The notes under the pieces were generated by a model. It saw nothing but the letters and a program-made list of their open reading frames with translations. It was not told where the DNA came from and did no database searches. A DNA stretch of 64,000 nucleotides from Bifidobacterium breve (GTDB lineage Bacteria; Actinomycetota; Thermoleophilia; Solirubrobacterales; Solirubrobacteraceae): contig CAMCUD010000002.1 in NCBI GenBank assembly GCA_945878865.1, positions 186,001 to 250,000 on the forward strand, written 5' to 3'. Shown here piece by piece: positions 15,945-24,609 of this stretch. A program made the translations under genes and the position numbers. Position 1 is the first letter of the stretch. Each line of letters starts with the position of its first letter.

Positions 15945-17119
15945 TCGTGTGCGTCGGCTTGGCCCGCTTCGAGCTCGTCGTCGCCGCCGGCACGCGCCGG
16001 GACCTGCTGACCGGGCCCGTGGCGCTCGCCCCGGAACTCGGGCGCGCGCAGCTCATCGGTGAGGTGTCCCCGGCGGCCGAGGCACTCGGGGTCCAGCCCG
16101 GCCTGCGGCTGGGCGAGGCGCTCGCGCGCTGCCCGCGGCTCGTCCTGCTGCCGCCTGATCCGGCGGGGGTCGCTGACGCGTGGGAGCAGGTGCTCGTCCG
16201 GCTGGAGTCCACCGGCGCGGCGGTTGAATCGCTGCGCCCCGGCCTGGCGTGCTTCGACGCGCGGGGCCTGCGCCGCCTGCACGGCGGGCACGTCGACGGG
16301 GTGGTGGCGGCGGTGCGCGACGCGCTGCGCCGCCCGGTGCGCATCGGCCTCGGCCCGGTCCGGTTCTGCGCAGTCGCAGCGGCATCGCGAGCGCGGCCGC
16401 GGCGGGCCGCCGAGGTGCGCGGCGCGGAGGATCTCGCGCCGCTGGCGGTTGACCTGTTGCGCACCCAAGAGGAGCTGGTCGCGCTGCCGGCGCCGCTGCG
16501 CAGGCTGGGGATCGAGACGCTCGGTCAGCTCGCCGCGATGCCGCGCGCGGCGGTCGGGGAGCGGTTCGGCGGCGCCGGCCTGCGCGCCCATGATCTCGCG
16601 CGCGGGCGCGACACCCCGCTGCGACCGCGGCACCCGGATGTCGCGCTGGTCGAGACACTTGAGCTCGAGGAGTCCTCCTCCGGCGAGCAACTCCAGCGCG
16701 CGATGGCGCTGCTCGTCGACCGGATCCTCGCGCGGCGTGACCGTGACGGGCGCACGCTGCGCGCCGCGGTGCTCTCCGCGCGGCTCGTCGAGGGCGGCAC
16801 GTGGCGTGAGCGGGTGGTCTTCCGGGAGGCGACGGCCGACGCGCAGCGCATCCGCCTCGCGCTCGGCGGGCGTCTGGAGCTCCTGCCCGCGCCGGCGGAG
16901 AAGCTGCGGCTGGCTGTCGAGCGTTTCGGCCCGCCCGCGTCGGCGGGGCCGGCGCTGCTGCGCGACGGGGCCGAGCAGCGCCGGGACCGGCTGCGTGAGG
17001 CTGTCGGGCAGGTCCGGGCGGTCGCCGGAGCGGAGGGGGCGCTGCGGGTCCTGGAGATCGATCCGGGGTCGCGCGTGGCCGAGCGACGGGCGGTGCTGAC
17101 GCCCTTCGAGCCCTCATGA
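15941..17119 (+). CDS. imuB: ImuB-like inactive Y-family polymerase
   Basis: A 392-residue Y-family relative whose active site has degenerated. Where a working polymerase has DLDxFF the protein reads MIVCVGLARFELVVAA, and the SxDE motif is replaced by GLACFDARGLRRL. Little-finger-type sequence is retained (RLGIETLGQLAAMPRAAVGERFG onward). In known mutasomes ImuB lacks polymerase activity and links DnaE2 to the beta clamp; I infer the same role here. Its ATG overlaps the dinB stop (ATGA), giving shared SOS control. No imuA-like gene is present in the window. Confidence 0.88.
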   Translation: MIVCVGLARFELVVAAGTRRDLLTGPVALAPELGRAQLIGEVSPAAEALGVQPGLRLGEALARCPRLVLLPPDPAGVADAWEQVLVRLESTGAAVESLRPGLACFDARGLRRLHGGHVDGVVAAVRDALRRPVRIGLGPVRFCAVAAASRARPRRAAEVRGAEDLAPLAVDLLRTQEELVALPAPLRRLGIETLGQLAAMPRAAVGERFGGAGLRAHDLARGRDTPLRPRHPDVALVETLELEESSSGEQLQRAMALLVDRILARRDRDGRTLRAAVLSARLVEGGTWRERVVFREATADAQRIRLALGGRLELLPAPAEKLRLAVERFGPPASAGPALLRDGAEQRRDRLREAVGQVRAVAGAEGALRVLEIDPGSRVAERRAVLTPFEPS

Positions 17120-17358
17120 CCGGGGCGCGCAAGCTCGGGCAGCCGCGTGCGGCGCGGGTGCGGGCGGGCCCCGGCGGCCGGCCGCTGGAGGTCGACGGCC
17201 GGGCGGTGGAGGCCGTGCGGGAGACCTGGCTGTTGGAGGACCGCTGGTGGACGAGCGCGCCGCTGCGACGGCGCTACTGGGAGGTCGTCACCGACCGGGG
17301 CGAGCTCGTCGTCGTCTTCCGCGACCTCGTGGCGAACGCGTGGCGCCGCCAGCGATGA
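17116..17358 (+). CDS. Small DUF6504-like protein of the mutagenesis operon
   Basis: An 80-residue basic protein. Its Trp-rich core (ETWLLEDRWWTSAPLRRRYWEVVTDRG) resembles the small proteins I recall as DUF6504, found next to ImuB/DnaE2 genes in Actinobacteria. Its function is unknown; a mutasome accessory role is suggested by position only. It overlaps the imuB stop by four bases, so it is the third gene of the SOS operon. Its stop lies 2 bp from the convergent GAF-like gene. Confidence 0.78.
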   Translation: MTGARKLGQPRAARVRAGPGGRPLEVDGRAVEAVRETWLLEDRWWTSAPLRRRYWEVVTDRGELVVVFRDLVANAWRRQR

Positions 17359-17360
17359 GC

Positions 17361-17861
17361 TCAGTGGCCGCGGAACAGCAGGCGATCGAGCTGGCGGCGC
17401 AGGCGCAGGTTGTCCACGGTGAGGCCGAGCTGGCTGGCCATCGCTTCGAGCATCGCGTGGTCGGCGTCAGCGATCGGCCCTCGCGCGCTGCTGGCGATCA
17501 GGGCGCCTGACGGGCCACGTGAGCCGAGGAGCGGCATGGCGAGCATCTCGCCGCCTTCCTCCTGGCGCTCGACGGCTTCCCCTCGATCGATCGCCAGCGC
17601 GGCGAGCAGCCGCGCGAGCTCGACCGGGAGCCGTCCGCGGACGAACCGGCTGGGCACGCTGACCTCACCGTCGTCGTAGCGGGCGATCGCGATCGCGTGT
17701 CCGGGCAGCACTCCGGACATCTGCGTGAGCGCGGCCGTCAGCAGCCCGTCCTCGCTGTCGGCCCGGTCGCCGTCTCGGCTCAGCGCGACGAGGGTCATGA
17801 GGCGGCGCAGCTCCGCATCCGGGCGCGCAAAGCGGCGGTATCCGTTCCCCTTGGCCGACAT
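17361..17861 (-). CDS. GAF-like domain protein
   Basis: A 166-residue soluble protein. The central part (LLTAALTQMSGVLPGHAIAIARYDDGE, then MLAMPLLGSRGPSGALIASSAR) has the strand-helix pattern of a GAF sensory domain, and the C-terminus is a helix (MLEAMASQLGLTVDNLRLRRQLDRL) typical of dimeric GAF proteins. There is no output domain, so ligand and partner are unknown. ATG 17861 is preferred because the longer frame upstream is Arg/Gly-rich and has no family pattern. It is convergent with the mutagenesis operon and divergent from the prepilin-like gene. Confidence 0.75.
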   Translation of the reverse strand: MSAKGNGYRRFARPDAELRRLMTLVALSRDGDRADSEDGLLTAALTQMSGVLPGHAIAIARYDDGEVSVPSRFVRGRLPVELARLLAALAIDRGEAVERQEEGGEMLAMPLLGSRGPSGALIASSARGPIADADHAMLEAMASQLGLTVDNLRLRRQLDRLLFRGH

Positions 17862-18149
17862 GCCGCGAACGTATCGCCTGCGCCGGCGAGCAGCAGGGAC
17901 CGCGTGGCCGAACCGTGTGGACCGTCGGGCCAGGCGCGGGCGGCGCCCGCCGCCGGCGGCGGTGAGGGCACCACCGCCGGCGCCGGACATGCCCCGGCCG
18001 GGTCGACTGGATGAGGAGGGCCCGGCCGAGCGGGTCGAACACCCGACAGCCCGGCGTGATCACCCGATGAACGATGTTCAACGTTCGCTGCGCACTTTCG
18101 ACACCGTCCTGCACACCCGTTGCGCAGCACGCCCGGAAGGCTGCTGGCC
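17862..18149. other. Divergent intergenic region, no gene seen
   Basis: This 288-bp gap separates two divergent genes. It contains the 13-bp palindrome TGAAC-GAT-GTTCA at 18068-18080, which resembles a LexA site but has the wrong spacer (3 instead of 4). A GGAAGG site lies just before the ATG at 18150. Nothing else is evident. Confidence 0.4.
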
Positions 18150-19436
18150 ATGCCCCGCTTGACCTCCGATCGCGGCCAGTCCACCGTCGAGTACGTCGGC
18201 GTCCTGGCGTTACTCGTCGTCATCATCTCCGCCGCCGGCGCGACGGCGATGGCGCCGACGTACGCAAACGCCGCGATCGGCGGATTCCAGCGGGCGCTGT
18301 GCATCGTCACCGGCCGCGCATGCCGGTCGCTCGACGAGCAGGCGTGCGTGGTGCGATCCAACGGCGAGGGGCACACGCTCTCGGCCACCATCTTCTTCGT
18401 CCGCCTCGAGGACGGCCGGCTGATGCTCCAGGAGCGCCTGTCGGATGGGCGCATTCGCATCACCGTGACGTCGAAGAGCGGCATCGGAGGCGAGATGGGC
18501 GTCGGCGCCAGCGCCGGGGTCGACTTCAAGGGCGTCCGGCTCGACGCATCCGCGAAGGCCAACGCCGCGCTGCTCGGCCTCGTGGGGCGCGGCAAGGTGT
18601 ACATCGCCCGCGACGCCGGCGAGGCGCAACGGCTGGTGCGGGCCATCGAGGACGACAAGGCGCGCGAACCCGATGCCTCGTTCTACGAGGGCGGGCTGCG
18701 GGGGGAGGCATCGGCGACCGCATCCGCCGGCGCCGGGCTGGGCGGCAAAGACAAGGACAGGGACACGGACAAGGACGGCGACCCCGGCGAGGAGGAGAAG
18801 CGCGAGAGCTCCACCAGTCCGGCGGCCGAGACGGAAGCGAGCCTGGGGACGACCCTCGAGGGGGCCGTGGGGCACCGCGTCGACCGTCACACCGGGGAGA
18901 CGACGTGGTACCTGCGGGCGGACGCCGAGGCGACCGCGTCAGCGAGCGCCTCGGTGATCGGCGTGGGGAAGGCCGGGGCCAGCGCGTCATCGAACATCAC
19001 CGGCCTCGTGCGCGTGATCACCGACCGCCGCGGCCGCGTGGTGGAGGTCGGTGCGCTGGCCACCTACGGCGGCGGCGCCGAGTACGAGGTCACGAACGGG
19101 CCGAAGGGCAAGGCCGGGGGGAACCGGCGTGAGATCGAGATCACCGCCGACCCTGATGACCCGTCGATCCTGGCCGCGCTGGGTGATCTGCGCCGTCATC
19201 CGGGCGCGGGCGCGATGAAGGCCCTGACGACGGCGATCTACGAGCGCGGCCGTGTTGACCGCAGGACCTACGAGGCCGGGTCGGACCATGACGGGATCAA
19301 CGGTTCGGTGGCGCTCGGTGCGAAGGTCGCGGCCGGCTATGAGCAGACGAGCGAGCACGCGAAGCTCATCGACGCCGAGACACGGCCGCCGGGTGGCCTG
19401 TGGGAAAAGCGCTTCGACTGCGTCGACCGCGCGTGA
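18150..19436 (+). CDS. Large surface protein with an Flp-type prepilin N-terminus
   Basis: A 428-residue protein of unknown function. Residues 1-35 read MPRLTSDRG then QSTVEYVGVLALLVVIISAA: a Gly cleavage site followed by a Glu at +5, Tyr at +6 and a hydrophobic helix, the signature of Flp/TadE prepilins processed by a TadV-type peptidase. The rest is unlike a short Flp pilin: it is Ala/Gly-rich with repeated small-residue stretches (EASATASAGAGLGG, AEATASASASVIG) and a charged KDKDRDTDKDGD segment. It could be a minor pilin or a surface protein anchored by this helix. ATG 18150 is preceded by GGAAGG. No other tad genes are in the window. Confidence 0.78.
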   Translation: MPRLTSDRGQSTVEYVGVLALLVVIISAAGATAMAPTYANAAIGGFQRALCIVTGRACRSLDEQACVVRSNGEGHTLSATIFFVRLEDGRLMLQERLSDGRIRITVTSKSGIGGEMGVGASAGVDFKGVRLDASAKANAALLGLVGRGKVYIARDAGEAQRLVRAIEDDKAREPDASFYEGGLRGEASATASAGAGLGGKDKDRDTDKDGDPGEEEKRESSTSPAAETEASLGTTLEGAVGHRVDRHTGETTWYLRADAEATASASASVIGVGKAGASASSNITGLVRVITDRRGRVVEVGALATYGGGAEYEVTNGPKGKAGGNRREIEITADPDDPSILAALGDLRRHPGAGAMKALTTAIYERGRVDRRTYEAGSDHDGINGSVALGAKVAAGYEQTSEHAKLIDAETRPPGGLWEKRFDCVDRA

Positions 19437-19463
19437 TCGTCTGGGCCAGCGACGTCGCTGACG

Positions 19464-19469
19464 TAGGGT
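19464..19469 (+). promoter_or_regulatory. -10 element of the GNAT gene, leaderless layout
   Basis: TAGGGT sits exactly 6 nt before the ATG at 19476. No Shine-Dalgarno sequence intervenes. Confidence 0.5.
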
Positions 19470-19475
19470 CTGGCG

Positions 19476-20081
19476 ATGCCTTCGCTCGAGCAGCCCGCGG
19501 TCCGTCTGGCGGGCCCGGCAGACGTCCCGGCCCTGACGGCGTCGCTGGTCGCGGCCTTTGCGGACGATCCGATCGTGACGTGGTCGTTTCCCCGCCCCGA
19601 CCGGCGGCCGCGCGGGGCCTCCCGGTTCTTCGCGCTCGCGCTCGAGCATCACGTCCCGCAGGAGGTCACGTGGACGGCTGGGGACGGCGAGGGCGGCGCG
19701 CTGTGGGCACTGCCGGGCCGCTGGCACCGCCCGGCGATGGCCACCCTGCGGCTGTGCCTGGGCTGCGCGCCGTCGATCGGGCGGCGCGCGCCGCGGGTCG
19801 CCTGGGGGCTGAACGGGGTCGAGCGCCGGCATCCGACCGAGCCACACCTGTATCTCGCGGTGCTCGGCGTGCATCCGTCGGCGCAGGGGCGTGGACTGGG
19901 CTCTGCGCTGCTGGCACCCGGGCTCGCCCTGTGCGACGAGGACCGCCTCCCGGCGTACCTGGAGACGGGCAAGGAGGAAAACCTGCGCTTCTACGCGCGG
20001 CACGGCTTCCGCGTCATCGACGAGCTGCGCCTGCCTTCCGGGCCGCGGGTCTGGCGGATGTGGCGCGAGCCGGCCGCCTGA
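19476..20081 (+). CDS. GNAT-family N-acetyltransferase
   Basis: A 201-residue acetyl-CoA-dependent acyltransferase. The N-terminal AVRLAGPADVPALTASLVAAFADDP is a common opening of this family. The acetyl-CoA pyrophosphate loop is V-HPSAQGRGLGSALL, and the C-terminal substrate fold is ENLRFYARHGFRVIDEL. The substrate cannot be read from the sequence. A -10-like TAGGGT lies 6 nt before the ATG. The deacetylase that follows begins 23 nt after the stop. Confidence 0.92.
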   Translation: MPSLEQPAVRLAGPADVPALTASLVAAFADDPIVTWSFPRPDRRPRGASRFFALALEHHVPQEVTWTAGDGEGGALWALPGRWHRPAMATLRLCLGCAPSIGRRAPRVAWGLNGVERRHPTEPHLYLAVLGVHPSAQGRGLGSALLAPGLALCDEDRLPAYLETGKEENLRFYARHGFRVIDELRLPSGPRVWRMWREPAA

Positions 20082-20104
20082 CGAGGGCTGTCATCCTGGA
20101 TGGC

Positions 20105-21188
20105 GTGCGTCGCGTCGCCTGCCTGCTCGTCGGTGCGCTCGTGTCTGTCGGCATGACCGCGCCGGCGGCCGGCGCGCAGCCCGTGCCCGCGCGGCCCGCG
20201 CTGCAGGCGCAGCAGGACCTGCGTGACCTGACCGTTCATGTCGACCGCGTCCGGCGCAGCCAGCGCGTCTGCCTCGAGATCGTGAGATCGCCGCGGGCTG
20301 CGTGCGTTGAGCCGGGACGGCGCGTGATGACGCTGCGTGAGGACGGGCGGTTCGTCCGGCGTCTCCCCGCCACGGTGCACCGTGACCTGCGTCGCGTCGC
20401 GGTGACGTTCAGGTGGTCTGCGCTCTCCCTGCGTCCCGGGCGGGTGACGCTCCGCGCCGTCCGCGTGGACTGCACCCGCGCCGGGCGATGCGACGACGCG
20501 TCCGCGGTCATCTCGAGGGCGGAGACCCTGCGCCTGCGGGCGGTCGTCGTGACGGGATGCCGGGCGAAGGCGCCGTACGAGCTGCGCGGCGTCGCCTCGG
20601 CGCACCTGGCGGCGCTGACCTTCGACGACGGGCCGAGTGGCTACACGAAGGCGGTGCTCGATGTTCTGCGGCAAGCGCACGTCCATGCGACGTTCTTCGT
20701 GCTGGGCAAGGAGATCGGCGGCCGTGAGGCGGTGCTGCGGCGGATGCTCGCCGACGGCAACGAGATCGGCGACCACTCCTGGAACCACGCCGACCTCGCC
20801 GCGGGCGGCCCCGCAGCCCAGCAGGAGCTGCAGCGCACGCGCGAGGCGGTGCGACGCGCCACCGGCTACACGCCGTGCACGATGCGTCCTCCGTACGGCG
20901 CGACGTCCGGCGCCCTCGTGGGGCTGGCCCGGTCACTTGATCTCGTGAGCGTCCTGTGGAACGTCGACCCGCAGGACTGGAGCGATCCGGGCACCGGGGC
21001 GATCGTCTCGCGGGTGGACATCCTGCGGCCCCGGCGGCATCGCGATCATGCACGACGGCGGCGGGCCGAGGGGGCAGACGGTCGCGGCGCTTCCGACGAT
21101 CATCCGCACGCTTCGCGGGCGCGGGCTGCGCCTGGTCACCGTCCGCGAGCTGCTCGGCCTGCGGCCGGTCTTCGGCTACCGCGCCTGA
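20105..21188 (+). pseudogene. Exported polysaccharide deacetylase, interrupted by a one-base frameshift
   Basis: A NodB-fold carbohydrate esterase with a signal peptide (ACLLVGALVSVGMTAPAAGAQ), a beta-rich N-terminal segment, then the catalytic motifs TFDDGPSGYT, GDHSWNHADL and MRPPYGATSG, and the late segment NVDPQDWSDPG. The last motif, IAIMHDGGGPRGQT, lies in the +1 frame. Removing one C from the CCCC run at 21029-21032 joins the frames as ILRPGGIAIMHDG and gives an intact protein of 360 residues ending at 21188. As written, the frame instead reads through into dnaE2. Either an assembly error in a homopolymer or a recent true frameshift explains this. The start GTG 20105 is the best fit for the signal peptide. 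Confidence 0.82.
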
Positions 21189-21210
21189 TGCGAGCCGTCG
21201 CCCGCCTCTG

Positions 21211-21224
21211 CGAACATATGTTCG
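21211..21224. promoter_or_regulatory. SOS (LexA) box of dnaE2
   Basis: CGAACATATGTTCG is a perfect palindromic match to the actinobacterial LexA consensus. It ends 4 nt before the dnaE2 ATG. Within it TATGTT (21217-21222) stands 6 nt from the ATG, the same -10 spacing as at other leaderless genes in this window. Confidence 0.95.
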
Positions 21225-21228
21225 CCTC

Positions 21229-24200
21229 ATGGAGTACGTCGAGCTGCATGCCCATTCCGCCTTCTCGTTCCTTGACGGCGCCTCGCTGCCCGACGAGCTG
21301 GCGCAGAGGGCGGCGGAGCTCGGCTACGGCGCCTTCGCGCTGACCGACCACGACGGCCTCTACGGCTCGATGGAGTTCGCGCAGGCCGCGGCGGCGGCCG
21401 GGGTGCGGGCGATCCACGGCGCCGAGGTCACGGTGCGCGACCGGGCCGACGATCCGCATCCGCCTCGCCACCTCACGCTGCTCGTGCGCGACGAGGCCGG
21501 CTGGAGCAACCTCTGTCGTCTCCTCACGCGCGCGCATGCGCACACGCGCGACAGCACCCGGCGCGTCCGCACCGACCCGGAGCTGCTGCTCGCCGACGTC
21601 GAGGAGCTCGCAGAGGGGCTCGTGTGCCTGTCGGGCTGCGCCATGCACGGCGTACGCGACGAGCCGACGATGCGCCACCTCCTCCATGTCTTCGGGCCGG
21701 ACGCGTTCCGCGTCGAGCTCCAGCGGCCGATGCTCGCGCAGGACCGCGCGCGCAACCGCGGCCTGGCGTCGCTCGCGCGGCGGCTCGGGGTGCCGGCAGT
21801 CGCGACGGGCAACGTCCATGCGCACGCCCGCGCGCGGGCGTTCCTCCAGGACGCGTTCGTCGCGGTGCGCAGCGGGCAGACGCTCGACGCCTCCGAGCCG
21901 CTGCGCCGTGGCAACCACAGCCACGTCCTCGCCGCGCCGCGGGCGATGGCCGCCCGGTTCGCCGACCACCCCGACGCGGTCTCCGAGACCGTCCGCTTGG
22001 CCGAGACGCTGACGTTCGACCTGCGCAGCGACCTCGGCTACCGCTATCCCGGCGCGGAGGACGCCGACGCGCCGCGGGAGCTCGCCGCGGTGTGTCGCCA
22101 CCGGCTTGACGAGCGCTATCCGCCCGGAAGTGCGCGCCGCGACCAGGCGCTGGCGAGGCTCGATGAGGAGCTGCAGATCATCGAGCGGCTCGGCCTGGCC
22201 GGCTTCTTCCTCCTGCACCGCGACCTGCTCGAGCTCGCGCGCGAGGTGGCCGTCGAGGTGCGAGGTCCCGATTCGGTGCGCGCGGTGCTGCCTCCGGGGC
22301 GGGGGCGAGGGTCGTCGGTGTCGTCGATCGTCTGCTACCTCACGGGCCTCTCGCACGTCGATCCGCTCGTCGCCGAGCTGGGGCTCGGCCGGTTCCTCAA
22401 CGACGACCTGCAGTCGCTGCCGGACATCGACCTCGACTTCCCCCGGGACATCCGCGCGGTGCTCATCCCGCGCGTCCACGAGCGCTACGGGCGGGAACAC
22501 TCGGCGCTCGTCGCGGCGTTTCCCACGTACCGCGCGCGCGGGGCGATCCGCGATCTCGGCAAGGCGCTCGGCCTGCCACCCGGGGAGATCGAACGGGTCG
22601 CGCGCGGCTCGGAGGGCTGGTCGTCGCGCAACGTCGACCAGGACATCGCCACGGCGCTCGGGCGCACGGTGGACAAGGACGGCGCCGCGCAGGCGGCGAG
22701 CCGGTGGGACTGGCTCGCACGGCTGGCCGACGAGGCCTACGGCCTGCCTCGCCATCTCTCCCAGCACTCGGGCGGGATGATCGTCGCGACCCGGCCGCTC
22801 GTCGACTGCGTGCCGCTCGTGCCCGCGGCGATGGAGGGGCGCCAGATGGCCCACTGGGACAAGGACTCGTGTGCCGACGCGGGCTTCCTGAAGATCGACC
22901 TGCTCGGGCTGGGGATGCTCTCGTGCGTCGAGCGCTGCGTCGAGCTCATCCACGACCGCCGGCATGAGCGGATCGACCTGTCGCGCATCCCGCTCGACGA
23001 TCACAAGACGTACGAGGCGATCACCACGGCGGACACCACCGGGGTGTTCCAGATCGAGTCGCGCGCGCAGATGGCGTCGTTGCTGCGCACCCGGCCGCGC
23101 TCGTTGGAGGAGCTGACGGTCCAGGTCGCGATCGTGCGGCCGGGGCCGATCGTCGGCGGAGCCGTCAACCCGTACATCGACCGGCTCCAGCGGCTGCGGG
23201 CCGACCCGTCCTTCGAAGTGCCCTACCTCCATCACTCACTGCGCGGGCCGCTCGCCGAGACGCTCGGGACGATCATCTTCCAGGACCAGGTCATCGATGT
23301 CGCGCAGGCGTTCGCGGGGTTCACGGCCGGCCAGGCGGAGAGCCTGCGGCGGGCGATGAGCCGCAAGCGTTCGGAGGCCGCGATCCAGGCGCACCACCAG
23401 GCGTTCGTCGAGGGCGCACAGCGCACGCACCCGGATGTCACGGCGGCACAGGCCGAGGCGGTGTTCTCGATGGTCGCGGGGTTCTCCGGGTTCGGCTTCC
23501 CCAAGGCGCACGCCGCGGCGTTCGGGCTGCTGGCCTACCAGTCGACGTGGCTGCGCGTGCACTACGGGCCGGAGTTCCTGTGCTCCCTGCTCGACGAGCA
23601 GCCCATGGGCTTCTACCCGCCCGACGCACTCGTGCACGAGGCGCAGCGGCGGGGGATCGAGGTGCTCGCGCCGGAGATCAACGCGAGTGCCGTGGGGTGC
23701 ACGGTGACCGAGGACGGCCAGGTGCGCATCGGCCTCGGCTACGTGCTCGGAGTGCGGGCCGACCAGGTCCAGGCGCTGGTGGCCGAGCGCGAGGCGTCGG
23801 GTCCCTACCGGTCGCTGGAGGACCTGGCCTCGCGGGCGGGCGCGGGGCGGGCGGCGCTGGAGCAGCTCGCGTGGTCGGGCGCGTGCGACGCGCTGGCGGG
23901 CGGTGACCGCCGCGCGGCGCTGTGGCGGCTCGGCGTCGCGGCGCCGGGCGTGGACCTCGCGCGGGGCGGGGGCGAGGGCACCCAGCTCTCATTGCCCCTC
24001 GACGTCGGGGCCGCGCCGGCGCTGCCGCAGCTCGGGCGGTGGGAGGCGATGCTCGCCGACTACGCCACGACGGGCCTGACCGCGGTGACCCATCCGCTGG
24101 CGCTCCTGCGTCCCGGGCTGACCGAGCGCGGGGCGATCACCGCGGCGGCGCTGCGCGACGTGCCTCACGGCGAGCGCGTCGTGATCGGCGGGCTCACCGT

Positions 24201-24561
24201 GGCACGACAGCGGCCCGGCACCGCGGCGGGGATCGTCTTCCTCCTGCTCGAGGATGAGACGGGCACGATCAACCTCGTCGTGCGGCCCGAGGTCTACGAG
24301 CGCGACCGGCTGGCGATCCGCACCGAGCCGCTGCTCGTCGCGGAGGGGATCCTGGAACGCCACCCGGCCGCGGCGGGCGGAATCAACGTGCTCGTGCGCA
24401 GCGTCCGGGCGCTCGACGCGCCGGTGGAGCGCCCGCGCGCGGAGGTCACGGACTTCCACCCGCTCGACGACGCCGAGCGCGAGCGCCGCGCCGCGGGCGC
24501 CGGAGACTTCCGGGCGGTCGCGCCGCCTGTGATGAGCTTCGCGCAGGGGCGGCGCCGGTGA
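21229..24561 (+). CDS. dnaE2: Error-prone DNA polymerase III alpha subunit, DnaE2/ImuC
   Basis: A 1110-residue C-family polymerase. The PHP domain opens MEYVELHAHSAFSFLDGAS; the polymerase core carries the metal-binding motif SLPDIDLDFPRD, PRHLSQHSGGMI and FGFPKAHAAAFGLLAYQSTW; a C-terminal OB fold (VVIGGLTVARQRPGTAAGIVF) follows. It is shorter than replicative DnaE and lies under a perfect LexA box, as expected for DnaE2, which extends primers past lesions during the SOS response together with ImuB. ATG 21229 is fixed by the conserved N-terminus. No Shine-Dalgarno sequence is possible, because the SOS box is immediately upstream. Confidence 0.96.
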   Translation: MEYVELHAHSAFSFLDGASLPDELAQRAAELGYGAFALTDHDGLYGSMEFAQAAAAAGVRAIHGAEVTVRDRADDPHPPRHLTLLVRDEAGWSNLCRLLTRAHAHTRDSTRRVRTDPELLLADVEELAEGLVCLSGCAMHGVRDEPTMRHLLHVFGPDAFRVELQRPMLAQDRARNRGLASLARRLGVPAVATGNVHAHARARAFLQDAFVAVRSGQTLDASEPLRRGNHSHVLAAPRAMAARFADHPDAVSETVRLAETLTFDLRSDLGYRYPGAEDADAPRELAAVCRHRLDERYPPGSARRDQALARLDEELQIIERLGLAGFFLLHRDLLELAREVAVEVRGPDSVRAVLPPGRGRGSSVSSIVCYLTGLSHVDPLVAELGLGRFLNDDLQSLPDIDLDFPRDIRAVLIPRVHERYGREHSALVAAFPTYRARGAIRDLGKALGLPPGEIERVARGSEGWSSRNVDQDIATALGRTVDKDGAAQAASRWDWLARLADEAYGLPRHLSQHSGGMIVATRPLVDCVPLVPAAMEGRQMAHWDKDSCADAGFLKIDLLGLGMLSCVERCVELIHDRRHERIDLSRIPLDDHKTYEAITTADTTGVFQIESRAQMASLLRTRPRSLEELTVQVAIVRPGPIVGGAVNPYIDRLQRLRADPSFEVPYLHHSLRGPLAETLGTIIFQDQVIDVAQAFAGFTAGQAESLRRAMSRKRSEAAIQAHHQAFVEGAQRTHPDVTAAQAEAVFSMVAGFSGFGFPKAHAAAFGLLAYQSTWLRVHYGPEFLCSLLDEQPMGFYPPDALVHEAQRRGIEVLAPEINASAVGCTVTEDGQVRIGLGYVLGVRADQVQALVAEREASGPYRSLEDLASRAGAGRAALEQLAWSGACDALAGGDRRAALWRLGVAAPGVDLARGGGEGTQLSLPLDVGAAPALPQLGRWEAMLADYATTGLTAVTHPLALLRPGLTERGAITAAALRDVPHGERVVIGGLTVARQRPGTAAGIVFLLLEDETGTINLVVRPEVYERDRLAIRTEPLLVAEGILERHPAAAGGINVLVRSVRALDAPVERPRAEVTDFHPLDDAERERRAAGAGDFRAVAPPVMSFAQGRRR

Positions 24562-24609
24562 GGGACACCTGTCGCGCGCCGCCGGAGGCTGGGGTATGGT
24601 CGGCGCGCC

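Noticed and set aside
18068-18080. LexA-like palindrome TGAAC-GAT-GTTCA
   Set aside because: The spacer between half-sites is 3 nt instead of the 4 nt found in the three real SOS boxes, and it is 70 bp from a gene with no damage-related function.
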